Shown: one piece after another, positions 8,171 to 16,922 of the stretch
How the letters are laid out: the number at the start of each line of letters is the position of its first letter
Numbering within the stretch: the first letter of the stretch is position 1
Source of the DNA: G963665925 sp050596425
GTDB lineage: Bacteria > Bacillota > Clostridia > Peptostreptococcales > Acidaminobacteraceae
NCBI RefSeq assembly: GCF_050596425.1
Contig: NZ_CP192292.1
Span: 2,356,001-2,420,000, forward strand
DNA: 64,000 nucleotides
Reading direction: 5' to 3'
The notes under the pieces: generated by a model
The model's database searches: none
Told to the model about the DNA's origin: nothing
What the model saw: only the letters and a program-made list of their open reading frames with translations
Translations under genes and position numbers: made by a program

Positions 8171-8773
8171 TTGAAAAAAAATAAAGGCGGCTCAAAACTT
8201 AAAAATTTAAAAAAGAAAAAAGCAAGCAAATGGATTTTGAGGGTTAGTATAATGACTTTTATTCTAGCCATACTCATGAGTACACTGTCAGAATCTGTTT
8301 TGAGAAATGTTAGCCTGATACCTGCGATTGGCGTATTGCTTACGATTATCTTCTTAGGTGTTGTTTTTGATACCATAGGAAATGCTGTCGTAGCGGCCAA
8401 AGAACAACCCTTTCATTCTATGGCGGCCCAAAAGGTGCCAAGTGCAAAATATAGTGTGAGCCTTGTCAGAAATGCAGGGCCCGTATCAAACTTTTGTAAT
8501 GATGTGATTGGGGATATAGCAGGGATCATTAGTGGCGCGGCAATTGCGATTATCCTAACGCAGATCATGGCTCTTGGTCTGCCGTTTTTAAATATGGCAA
8601 CACTTTCCGTCGTCTTTAGCGGAACGGTTGCTGCACTCACTGTTGGCGGCAAAGCCATAGGTAAAGAATTAGCGCTCTCTAAATGGAAGAGCATAGTCAA
8701 AGGGGTTGGAACAATACTTTATTTCCTTGACTCCAAACTCCGTATAAGAATTTTGAAAGATGTGAAGCGCTAG
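8171..8773 (+). CDS. oapA: OLE-associated membrane protein OapA
   Basis: A 200-aa integral membrane protein with a highly basic N-terminus (KKNKGGSKLKNLKKKKASK), suited to RNA contact. About four hydrophobic segments follow at roughly residues 22-42, 46-72, 108-132 and 136-158. The segment GVVFDTIGNAVVAAKEQPFH is the DUF21/CNNM-like core found in OapA. OapA binds OLE RNA and recruits it to the cytoplasmic membrane, and its DUF21 relation underlies the proposed magnesium link. Start is TTG 8171, with AAAGGAGCGG 8 nt upstream. The gene lies about 100 nt after the OLE RNA and 24 nt before dxs, the arrangement described for OLE loci. The family call is from motif, length and context. Confidence 0.82.
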   Translation: MKKNKGGSKLKNLKKKKASKWILRVSIMTFILAILMSTLSESVLRNVSLIPAIGVLLTIIFLGVVFDTIGNAVVAAKEQPFHSMAAQKVPSAKYSVSLVRNAGPVSNFCNDVIGDIAGIISGAAIAIILTQIMALGLPFLNMATLSVVFSGTVAALTVGGKAIGKELALSKWKSIVKGVGTILYFLDSKLRIRILKDVKR

Positions 8774-8797
8774 TCGGTCAAAGGAAGAGTGATTTTT

Positions 8798-10672
8798 ATG
8801 TTACTTGATAAAATAGCATCACCTGAAGATTTAAAACAAATGAATAAGTCCGATCTCATTCGGTTGAGCGTTGAAATTAGAGAGTTTCTTTTGAATAGCA
8901 TCTCTCAAACAGGTGGACACCTAGCGTCAAATCTTGGTGTGGTAGAACTGACCATTGCCCTACATAAGGTTTTTAACAGTCCAGAAGACAGAATTGTATG
9001 GGATGTTGGTCACCAGGCATATGTTCACAAGCTTATAACTGGCCGTAAAGATAGTTTCGGACAGTTGAGACAGTTCGGTGGCATGAGTGGATTTCCCAAG
9101 CGTTGTGAAAGCACACATGACTGTTTTGAAACAGGGCATAGCTCCACATCCATATCGGCAGCGGTGGGTCTAGCTAAGGCCAGAGACCTCAAGAATAAGG
9201 ACCATAGTGTTATTGCAGTTATTGGTGATGGAGCCTTAACTGGTGGAATGGCTTTTGAAGCCATGAACCATGCTGGCCATGATGACCTTGACATCACCGT
9301 TGTCCTTAATGACAATGAAATGTCTATATCCGAAAACATCGGCGCGATGTCAAAGCAGTTAAGAAGGCTTCGGATGGCACCTGCCTATGCCAATATAAAG
9401 GGTGAGACAAGAACAATGTTGTCTTCAATCCCCCATGTAGGTGAGAGCATCACAAAATCTATAACCAAGTTTAAATCTGGTCTTAAGGTTATGCTGGTTA
9501 ATGGCATGCTTTTCGAGGGGCTAGGCTACCATTATTACGGTCCAATAGATGGACACAATATTGATGAACTTACAAATGCACTGGAAATGTCTAAGTCTGT
9601 TAAGGGTCCTAAACTAATCCATGTCATTACAAAAAAAGGAAAAGGCTATTTGCCAGCGGAGCAGAATCCGTCTGCCTACCATGGTGTTGGAGCCTTCGAT
9701 TTAAAAAAGGGCGTTCAGCCTAAGGCGGGGAAGAGGTCATATTCTAAAGTATTTGGAGATGCACTCACAGACCTTGCCAAGGACAATGACAAGGTGGTGG
9801 CTATAACTGCTGCCATGCCAGATGGCACAGGGCTCTCTGACTTTATGAAGGCATATCCAAAACGCTTTATTGATGTGGGAATCGCAGAACAACATGCAGT
9901 CACTATGGCCGCTGGTCTAGCTGCAGAAGGTATAAAACCTGTGTTTGCAGTCTATTCTACATTCCTGCAAAGAGCATACGACCAAATTATTCACGACGTG
10001 TGCATTCAGAATTTGCCAGTGGTCTTTGCCATAGATAGGGCAGGCCTTGTAGGCAATGATGGTGAAACGCATCATGGTGTGTTCGATCTGTCCTATTTAT
10101 CACACATTCCGAATATGACAGTTCTTGCACCGAAAGATGGCCATGAGCTTGACCGAATGGTTCGATATGCAGTGAATGACCATGAGGGTCCCATTGCCAT
10201 TCGTTATCCTCGAGGCAAGGAAATCTTTATTAATGAATCAAATGATGATATTAAGAAGCCTGAAATTTTGAAATCTGGAAAAGACCTTACAATTTTATCA
10301 GTTGGGAAAATGGTTTCGACAGCCCTTGAAACGGCAGAAAAACTTGAGTCCATGGGCATAAACGCTTCGGTTGTTAATGTCAGATGCGTCTATCCGCTTC
10401 AAACTTTGGATCTGGAGAAGGTTCTTAGTGAACTGGGGGCAAAATATATCGTTACCCTTGAAGACAATGTTGTAGACAGTGGGTTTGGATCGAGTCTAAC
10501 GAGCTGGGTTTGCGACAAAAAACTAAATTATGACATTCAAAGTTTAGGTATACCTAATAAGTTTGTTGAACATGGTGATGTAGACAAACTAATGGCTTCC
10601 TTAGGACTTGATAGTGGAAGCATTGCCAAGAGAATTCAACTTAAGATGAAATTTAGGAGACAGCAAAAATGA
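8798..10672 (+). CDS. dxs: 1-deoxy-D-xylulose-5-phosphate synthase
   Basis: The first, thiamine-diphosphate-dependent step of the MEP isoprenoid pathway: pyruvate plus glyceraldehyde 3-phosphate gives DXP. The 624-aa protein shows GGHLASNLGVVELT near residue 45, the ThDP motif GDGALTGGMAFEAMNHAG..VLNDNEMSIS, the pyrimidine-binding FIDVGIAEQHAVTMAAG, and DGETHHGVFDLSYL. ATG 8798 follows AAGGAAG; a GTG 9 nt upstream is in frame but overlaps this site. The stop overlaps the tlyA start (ATGA), so the two are translationally coupled. Together with ispA and ispH in this window it marks a MEP-pathway organism. Confidence 0.97.
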   Translation: MLLDKIASPEDLKQMNKSDLIRLSVEIREFLLNSISQTGGHLASNLGVVELTIALHKVFNSPEDRIVWDVGHQAYVHKLITGRKDSFGQLRQFGGMSGFPKRCESTHDCFETGHSSTSISAAVGLAKARDLKNKDHSVIAVIGDGALTGGMAFEAMNHAGHDDLDITVVLNDNEMSISENIGAMSKQLRRLRMAPAYANIKGETRTMLSSIPHVGESITKSITKFKSGLKVMLVNGMLFEGLGYHYYGPIDGHNIDELTNALEMSKSVKGPKLIHVITKKGKGYLPAEQNPSAYHGVGAFDLKKGVQPKAGKRSYSKVFGDALTDLAKDNDKVVAITAAMPDGTGLSDFMKAYPKRFIDVGIAEQHAVTMAAGLAAEGIKPVFAVYSTFLQRAYDQIIHDVCIQNLPVVFAIDRAGLVGNDGETHHGVFDLSYLSHIPNMTVLAPKDGHELDRMVRYAVNDHEGPIAIRYPRGKEIFINESNDDIKKPEILKSGKDLTILSVGKMVSTALETAEKLESMGINASVVNVRCVYPLQTLDLEKVLSELGAKYIVTLEDNVVDSGFGSSLTSWVCDKKLNYDIQSLGIPNKFVEHGDVDKLMASLGLDSGSIAKRIQLKMKFRRQQK

Positions 10673-11478
10673 AAAAAGAGCGACTCGATGTTCTGCTTGT
10701 AGAACTGGGAGAATTCGAATCTCGAGAAAAGGCCAAGAGAAATATAATGGCTGGCCTCATTTTTGTTGATGGTCAGCGGGTCGATAAGGCCGGCACTAAA
10801 GTAAAAAGAGATTCAAAAATAGAGGTCAAGGGGAAAGCTTTACCTTATGTCAGCCGTGGTGGGCTTAAACTTGAAAAAGCAATTAAGGAACATGGCGTTC
10901 ATGTGGAAAACAAGGTGTGCATGGATATCGGCGCTTCAACAGGTGGCTTCACTGACTGCATGCTTCAAAATGGTGCTAGTAAAGTCTATTCGGTTGATGT
11001 GGGATATGGACAACTTGACTGGAAACTTAGAAATGATGAACGTGTGGTAAATATGGAAAGAACCAATATCAGACATGTCACCATGGAGGATATTGGTGAA
11101 GCAATAGACTTTGTTAGTATTGATGTATCCTTTATATCATTAAAACTTGTCTTGCCTGTGGCCTATAGTTTAATGGCGGAGCAAGCTGAAATTGTTTTTC
11201 TGATCAAACCTCAATTTGAAGCTGGAAAAGAGGAAGCGAAAAAGGAAAAGGGTGTCATTAAGAACCCTAAGGTCCATCAGTCGGTGATTGAAGAAATTGT
11301 GGGCTTTGCATCAGGACTTGGTTTTAAAATAAAGGCACTTACTTTTTCTCCTATAACGGGTCCAGCAGGAAATATTGAATTCTTATGCCATGCTGTTAAA
11401 GGGCAAACGGAGGATGCACTGGTTTTGGATGGACTTGCACAAGCGATTGTGGAGAGCGCGCATAACCGTCTAAAGTAA
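10669..11478 (+). CDS. tlyA: TlyA family rRNA (cytidine-2'-O)-methyltransferase
   Basis: Family members methylate 16S/23S rRNA cytidines on the ribose 2'-O; the old name is hemolysin A. The N-terminal S4 RNA-binding domain covers residues 1-65 (RLDVLLVELGEFESREKAKRN). A FtsJ/RrmJ-like SAM domain follows, with YVSRGGLKLEKAI, the SAM motif MDIGASTGGFTDCML, and VYSVDVGYGQLDWKLR. The length of 269 aa is normal. It overlaps dxs by 4 nt. In many Firmicutes a NAD kinase gene lies between tlyA and argR; it is missing here. Confidence 0.94.
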   Translation: MKKERLDVLLVELGEFESREKAKRNIMAGLIFVDGQRVDKAGTKVKRDSKIEVKGKALPYVSRGGLKLEKAIKEHGVHVENKVCMDIGASTGGFTDCMLQNGASKVYSVDVGYGQLDWKLRNDERVVNMERTNIRHVTMEDIGEAIDFVSIDVSFISLKLVLPVAYSLMAEQAEIVFLIKPQFEAGKEEAKKEKGVIKNPKVHQSVIEEIVGFASGLGFKIKALTFSPITGPAGNIEFLCHAVKGQTEDALVLDGLAQAIVESAHNRLK

Positions 11479-11598
11479 AATGTTCAAATATATGCAAAAA
11501 ATCATATAAAAATAAAGGAGATTTCACTAGCGTATAGAAGTAGAAACAGTGGACTATACTAATTTACAGGCATTCATTATATTAACGGGGGGATTTAT

Positions 11599-12048
11599 TT
11601 GAAATATTCACGACATTCCAAAATTCTTGAGATCATAGATGCACAAGAAGTGGAAACACAAGAGGAACTAGCAAATGCACTAAAGAAAAATGGTTTTAAT
11701 GTCACACAGGCAACTGTGTCAAGGGACATTAAGGAACTACGTTTGATTAAAGTTCTAACTAAAGACGGCAAGTATAAATATGCAACGATCAAACAGCAAG
11801 AAAGTGTGATTTCAGAGAGATTTCTAAAACTCTTTAGAGACTCTGTAATTTCTCTTGACCATGCTGGAAATATGGTTGTCATTAAGACTTTGGTAGGTGC
11901 AGCAAATGCAGCTGCAGCAGCTCTTGACGCACTTGATGTCAAGTCAATAGTGGGCTCAATTGCTGGAGACGATACTATTTTTCTACTTGTAAGAACAGAA
12001 GATGAAGTAGAAGAAGTTTTGGCTGAATTTAAGAGAATGATGGCATAA
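11599..12048 (+). CDS. argR: Arginine repressor ArgR/AhrC
   Basis: Hexameric, arginine-responsive repressor and activator of arginine metabolism. The 149-aa protein has the N-terminal winged helix (QEELANALKKNGFNVTQATVSRDIKEL, residues 19-45) and a C-terminal hexamerisation/arginine-binding domain containing AGNMVVIKTLVGAANAAAAALD and GSIAGDDTIFLLVR, which supply the arginine-contact GDD-type motif. Start is TTG 11599, with a G-rich GGGGGGA 5 nt upstream. The 120-nt leader is AT-rich and might hold an ARG box, but I could not define one. Linkage to recN is standard for Firmicutes. Confidence 0.96.
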   Translation: MKYSRHSKILEIIDAQEVETQEELANALKKNGFNVTQATVSRDIKELRLIKVLTKDGKYKYATIKQQESVISERFLKLFRDSVISLDHAGNMVVIKTLVGAANAAAAALDALDVKSIVGSIAGDDTIFLLVRTEDEVEEVLAEFKRMMA

Positions 12049-12120
12049 CTTAATAGTATCGGTGTCTGGAAGTGTTAATGATGTTGTTCATATTGTAAAC
12101 TGTCATCTTGGAGGTCATTT

Positions 12121-13800
12121 ATGCTTCTTGAATTATATATAGAAAATTTTGTGTTAATTGATCAGCTAACCATTCCATTTGAAAAGGGTCTAAACATCTT
12201 AACTGGTGAAACAGGGGCTGGTAAATCCATCCTTCTTGGAGCCTTGGATTTAATACTTGGTGGAAAGTTTAACAAAGATCTTATAAAAAACATTCATGAA
12301 AAATCAACAATTCAAGGCACTTTTGAAATTAACGATGATTGTACCAAACTTTTAGCAGAACATGGAATTGATGCTGAAGATGGTTTAATCATGATTTCAA
12401 GAGATATGCATCATTCTGGCCGAAGTGTTTTAAGAGCCAACGGGAGAATGGTACCTCGAAGTATCATATCTTCACTAGGCGATATCTTGATGGACATTCA
12501 TGGTCAGCATGAACATCAGTCTCTTTTAAATGCAGGCACACATATTAAAACCCTGGACACATTCGCATTTGATAGCGTGAAAAAGCTTATGATCCAAGTT
12601 TCAGAATCTTATCAAAAAATGAAATCTGTTGAAAAACAACTTGATGAAATCAACTTGTCACCAGAAGAAGTACAAAGAGAGCTTGAACTCATTCGCTATC
12701 AAATTGATGAAATTGAGAAAGCTGATTTAAAATCAAATGAAGATGATGATATTGAAAATCGTCTGGAGTATTTGAAAAATTTTGAGCAAATTCATAATGT
12801 TATGCATGGTGCTCATGAGGCCTTGTCATCAGATGAAGGCATTTATAATCAACTTACAGATATTCTACGCGATGTTTCTACTGTGGAGAAATATGACGAA
12901 AGCATAGAGGAAATAAAAAAAGGACTAGAAACCGTTTTTTATACCATAGAAGGTCTGACTTCAGATATTCGTCAGTTTGCTGATGGCGTGGAATATATGC
13001 CAGAAGAGTTAACAGAAGTGGAAAATAGACTCAATGTCATCAATGACTTAAAGCGAAAATACGGACAGAATATCAGTGATGTTCTTGACTATTTCAAGGA
13101 TCTTCAAAAGAGACTGGAAGAACTGGAGAACCATACAGACCGTGTGGATTCTTTAAAAAGACAGCTTAAAAAGGAACAGGAAACGTATGATGCTATTGCC
13201 CTTAAGCTGTCAATGAAACGACAACAAGCGGCCACGTCATTTGATAAGCAGATTATGCGTGAAATCCATGCCTTAAATATGAAAGACGCAAAATTTGAAA
13301 CAACCTTTGAGCCATCCGATTCAAGAAGACAAGATGGTACAGATAAAGTAGAATTTATGATTTCAACCAATCCGGGTCAACCACTACGACCGCTAAAAAA
13401 AGTGGTTTCAGGTGGAGAACTTTCAAGAATCATGTTATCAATAAAGTTGATTTTGGGGAAACTAGATGGGATTCCATCTTTGGTATTTGATGAGGTCGAC
13501 ACTGGTATCAGTGGAAAAACGGCAAGCGTTGTGGGTGAGAAGCTACAGAAAATAGCAGATTCGCATCAAGTTATTTGTGTAACCCATTTACCGCAAATTG
13601 CTGTTATGGCAGACCATCATTTATATATTGAGAAACAAACTCAAGCGTCGGACACAGTATCATCTGTTCGATCACTTAATCATGATGAACGTATTGAAGA
13701 AATTGGACGATTGATTGGTGGAGACACAATAACTGAAACAACCAGAGTTCATGCTTTAGAGCTCTTAGAGTTGGCGAAGAAAAGAAAACTGTCATCTTGA
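12121..13800 (+). CDS. recN: DNA repair protein RecN
   Basis: SMC-like ATPase that acts early in double-strand break repair. The 559-aa protein begins MLLELYIENFVLIDQL, with Walker A LTGETGAGKSILLGALD at residues 29-45. A long coiled-coil arm spans about 150-370. The C-terminal lobe carries the signature VVSGGELSRIMLSIKL and the Walker B segment VFDEVDTGISGKTA, followed by VTHLPQIA. GGAGG lies 5 nt before ATG 12121. Immediately after it comes spo0A; the spoIVB gene usually found between them is absent. Confidence 0.97.
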   Translation: MLLELYIENFVLIDQLTIPFEKGLNILTGETGAGKSILLGALDLILGGKFNKDLIKNIHEKSTIQGTFEINDDCTKLLAEHGIDAEDGLIMISRDMHHSGRSVLRANGRMVPRSIISSLGDILMDIHGQHEHQSLLNAGTHIKTLDTFAFDSVKKLMIQVSESYQKMKSVEKQLDEINLSPEEVQRELELIRYQIDEIEKADLKSNEDDDIENRLEYLKNFEQIHNVMHGAHEALSSDEGIYNQLTDILRDVSTVEKYDESIEEIKKGLETVFYTIEGLTSDIRQFADGVEYMPEELTEVENRLNVINDLKRKYGQNISDVLDYFKDLQKRLEELENHTDRVDSLKRQLKKEQETYDAIALKLSMKRQQAATSFDKQIMREIHALNMKDAKFETTFEPSDSRRQDGTDKVEFMISTNPGQPLRPLKKVVSGGELSRIMLSIKLILGKLDGIPSLVFDEVDTGISGKTASVVGEKLQKIADSHQVICVTHLPQIAVMADHHLYIEKQTQASDTVSSVRSLNHDERIEEIGRLIGGDTITETTRVHALELLELAKKRKLSS

Positions 13801-13814
13801 AGGTGGGGAAAACT

Positions 13815-14611
13815 ATGAGTGAAAAATACGTGTTCTAATCGTTGATGACAATCAGAATTTCTGTACAATTCTGAGTGAGCACATAAGTGAGCAAGACGAT
13901 CTAGAAGTTGTGGGCATTGCTAATAATGGCCTAAAAGCCGTTGATTTAATCAAGGAAACAATGCCAGATATAGTTGTACTTGACATTATAATGCCACATT
14001 TAGATGGGCTGGGTGTTCTTGAAAAAGTTGGCGAGCTTGAACTGATTGATAAAATGAAGTTTATTATTTTATCAGCTGTGGGTCAAGACAACATCACAAG
14101 ACGCGCCATTAATTTAGGGGCAACCTACTATGTGATTAAGCCATTTGATTTTGACCTTTTCATAGACAGACTGCGACAACTGTCAAAGACAAAGCAGAAG
14201 TCTGAAGGAGACATGGCTCAGGGTGGAGAAATTAATCCTGGAAACACAAAGAGTGAATATGTATCAATTGATGCCCGCATAACAGAAATTCTTCATAAAA
14301 TTGGTGTACCACCACATATAAAAGGCTTTCAGTATATTCGTGAAGCCATACTAATGGTTTATGAAGATGCCAACTGTTTGAGCAAGGTCACTAAGATTAT
14401 TTATCCTGGAATTGCTGAAAAGTTTGACACTACGGCGAGCCGGGTCGAAAGAGCAATCAGAAATGCTATTGAAATTGCAGTCAATCGAGGAAACCCAGAG
14501 TATATACAAATGTATTTTGGTCATACCCTTTCTGGTAAGAAAAACAAATTGACTAACAGTGAATTTGTAGCCCTTGTTGCAGAAAAACTCCGAATGGAAG
14601 ATTCTAAGTAA
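13815..14611 (+). pseudogene. spo0A: Sporulation response regulator Spo0A, frameshifted after codon 4
   Basis: Spo0A is the phosphorelay-controlled master regulator of sporulation and stationary phase in Firmicutes. ATG 13815 (GGTGGGG upstream) reads only seven codons to a TAA. With one extra A in the run at 13822-13826, the frame becomes MSEKIRVLIVDDNQNF and joins the long frame without a break, restoring the acidic Asp pair. The rest is intact: receiver with phospho-acceptor VVLDIIMPHLDG and KPFDFDLF, then the Spo0A DNA-binding domain with HIKGFQYIREAILM and DTTASRVERAIRNAIEIA. As written, only an internal start such as GTG 13910 could give a protein, and that would lack the acidic pocket. 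A sequencing error in the A run is the simplest explanation; a real mutant is possible. Confidence 0.88.
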
Positions 14612-14635
14612 ACTCGTCCGAAAGGAAATCATAAC

Positions 14636-15817
14636 GTGGTCACTAGAATTCTAACAGCTATTTTCGAGTCATTAATTTTTAGTTTCACCATGTTTGGCGT
14701 GGCGCATCGAAGAGAAGAGCGACCCGTTTATCAGCATGCCCTATTTATTTTTATAAATACGGTCATGCTTTATTTTTTGGATTTAAACAGTCTTTGGGAA
14801 CTTCTCTTGTTTTTCATAGTCATGCTTGGGGCCTATACGACCATGTTTGATGTTGATTTAAAGACCACGGCTCTTGGTGGTGTAACCACCTATATATTTG
14901 TGACAATCAACCAACTGGTGTCATCACTTTTAGGACTCTTAATTTACCAAGAACGCATTGATTTTAGGATGCTCTTTCGATCAACCCATCTGCCTGTCTT
15001 GATATTTTCAACTCTTTTTGCCTTAGCCATGATCATGATGTTCAACATGTCTATTGCCATTCCAAGACGTAAGGCCAAGACGAGGGTGACTTTTTCGGAC
15101 ATAACCGTTCGGATCAATATAGTCTTGTCAGTTGTTCTTATAACAATGCTGAGTTGGAACTTGAGATACCTGTATAAGAACTGGGAAAACGTTAATGCTG
15201 TTCCAGGACTGGCCAGCAAAATCATAATACTTGTTATTTTTGCGGCTGCATTGGTCGGCTCAATGATGCTGGTTGTCAACCGGTACTTAATGAAAGCTAT
15301 GCTTTTAAATCACATGTCTGAAACATCACAAAGAGACATTATGACAGGGACTCTTAACCGGGATGCTGGCTTAACAATCCTCAAGGATATGATGAAAGCG
15401 TCAAGAGAAAGTGGCGCTCAGCTTACACTCTGCTTTGTCGATATCAACAACCTCAAGTATGTCAATGATCAGTTCGGACATCATGAAGGGGACAAGCTGA
15501 TCAGCATTGTCAGCGCCACCATTAATGAAAGTCTCAGAGACCATGATATTGTGGCAAGACCTGGTGGAGATGAGTTTATTGTTATTTTTGCAGGGTGTGA
15601 TATTACAAGAGCTAGGGTTATATGGGGGAGAATTCTCGATAAGTTCAAGCGTATTAATTTAAGTGGAGAATTAGATTTTCCAGTAGGTATCAGTTCAGGC
15701 TTTGTTGAGTATGATCCGGAAAAGCACAAAACAACGAAACAGCTTCTGCGAGAGGCTGATGAAAAAATGTACAAGGATAAGAAGTCAAGACGGTCATACA
15801 GAAATTCAAGCAAGTGA
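14636..15817 (+). CDS. Membrane-anchored GGDEF diguanylate cyclase
   Basis: Predicted to make cyclic di-GMP from two GTP at the inner face of the membrane. Residues 1-225 form about six hydrophobic segments with no recognised sensor domain. The GGDEF domain occupies residues 235-385: TGTLNRDAGL, LCFVDINNLKYVNDQFGHHEGD, and the active-site ARPGGDEFIVIF. The sequence RDHD sits five residues before GGDEF, so a product-inhibition I-site (RxxD) is present. All catalytic residues look intact, so it should be active. GTG 14636 has AAAGGAAA upstream. It follows spo0A by 24 nt and probably shares its transcript, hinting at a stationary-phase or lifestyle role. Confidence 0.9.
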   Translation: MVTRILTAIFESLIFSFTMFGVAHRREERPVYQHALFIFINTVMLYFLDLNSLWELLLFFIVMLGAYTTMFDVDLKTTALGGVTTYIFVTINQLVSSLLGLLIYQERIDFRMLFRSTHLPVLIFSTLFALAMIMMFNMSIAIPRRKAKTRVTFSDITVRINIVLSVVLITMLSWNLRYLYKNWENVNAVPGLASKIIILVIFAAALVGSMMLVVNRYLMKAMLLNHMSETSQRDIMTGTLNRDAGLTILKDMMKASRESGAQLTLCFVDINNLKYVNDQFGHHEGDKLISIVSATINESLRDHDIVARPGGDEFIVIFAGCDITRARVIWGRILDKFKRINLSGELDFPVGISSGFVEYDPEKHKTTKQLLREADEKMYKDKKSRRSYRNSSK

Positions 15818-15875
15818 AAGAGCATGCAAATTATCTAAATCTATAATTTTGTATGCTTTAAGATAAATTAAGGCT

Positions 15876-15903
15876 TTGCAAGTGATTGGAAAGTCGGTAT
15901 AAT
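15876..15903 (+). promoter_or_regulatory. Sigma-A type promoter for xerD
   Basis: TTGCAA at 15876-15881, a 16-nt spacer, and TATAAT at 15898-15903, about 60 nt before the xerD start. It would drive xerD and possibly the deoB-punA genes that follow. Confidence 0.65.
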
Positions 15904-15965
15904 AAAAGTATTGTTCCGCTATTAAGGACATATGTGTATAAAACGTTGAGTGAGGGGTTAATACA

Positions 15966-16850
15966 ATGTTGGAAACAATCACTTCATTTTGTGATTATCT
16001 GAATAACGAACGAAAGCTGTCTAAGAACACTTTGGACTCTTATTCCAGGGATTTAAGAAAGTTCCATGCGTTTCTTGTTGACAATAAAATCGAATCTTTT
16101 TCAGATGTCTCTGACAACACGGTATTAACGTTCCAACTGCATTTGCAGAATCTTGGTCGTTCCACTGCTACGGTTTCTAGAAATCTAGCGACACTTCGCA
16201 CATTTTTCGGGTACTTATTGGATGAAGGTCTGATTGCAAAGAATCCTACTAGGAAACTTGTATCTCCAAAAGCTGAACGAAAAATGCCGAAGGTCTTAAC
16301 CTTAGCTGAAGTCGATAACCTTCTGAATCAACCGGATACAGAAAGTGAAACAGGAAAACGTGACAGAGCCATGTTAGAACTCCTGTATGCTTCGGGTATA
16401 CGTGTAACAGAAATGGTTTCACTTGATATTGATGATGTCAACATAGACATTGGGTATATCAGGTGTAAGAGCGACCGGTCTAAAGACAGAATCATCCCTA
16501 TAGGAAAAATGGCTAAAGATGCCGTTTTAAATTATATGGATATGTCGAGAGACAAGCTCGCTAAGGACGATACGAGTGCTCTTTTTGTAAATTATTATGG
16601 AAAGAGACTGACACGACAGGGATTCTGGAAAATTGTAAAACGTTATACACAGATGGCTGGCATAGATAAACCAATTACGCCACACACTTTAAGACATTCA
16701 TTTGCAACACATTTGATCCAGAATGGTGCAGATTTAAAATCTGTACAAGAAATGCTGGGTCATTCGGACATTTCAACGACTCAAATGTATATTGAGCTCA
16801 GCAGAACCCGAATTCAAGAAGTGTACAACAAAGCGCATCCGAGAGCCTAA
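15966..16850 (+). CDS. xerD: Tyrosine recombinase XerD
   Basis: Site-specific recombinase that resolves chromosome dimers at dif. The 294-aa protein has the N-terminal SAM-like core-binding domain (residues 5-85, FCDYLNNERKLSKNTLDSYSRDL) and the catalytic domain with all residues in place: Arg in YASGIRVTEM, HTLRHSFATHLI (HxxR), LGHSDISTTQMYI (His and the Tyr nucleophile). No mobile-element signs surround it, and xerD-deoB-punA is a standard Firmicutes order, so this is the housekeeping recombinase and not a phage integrase. Confidence 0.92.
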   Translation: MLETITSFCDYLNNERKLSKNTLDSYSRDLRKFHAFLVDNKIESFSDVSDNTVLTFQLHLQNLGRSTATVSRNLATLRTFFGYLLDEGLIAKNPTRKLVSPKAERKMPKVLTLAEVDNLLNQPDTESETGKRDRAMLELLYASGIRVTEMVSLDIDDVNIDIGYIRCKSDRSKDRIIPIGKMAKDAVLNYMDMSRDKLAKDDTSALFVNYYGKRLTRQGFWKIVKRYTQMAGIDKPITPHTLRHSFATHLIQNGADLKSVQEMLGHSDISTTQMYIELSRTRIQEVYNKAHPRA

Positions 16851-16922
16851 AAATTCAAATAGTAAAATCTATTCTGTTTAGGCAAATCTCGAATATGCGG
16901 TGTAAGCTTAGGAGGGATTCAC

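Noticed and set aside
15966..16850. The tyrosine recombinase as a sign of an integrated element
   Set aside because: It has XerD features and the standard xerD-deoB-punA order, with no attachment-site repeats or phage genes nearby.
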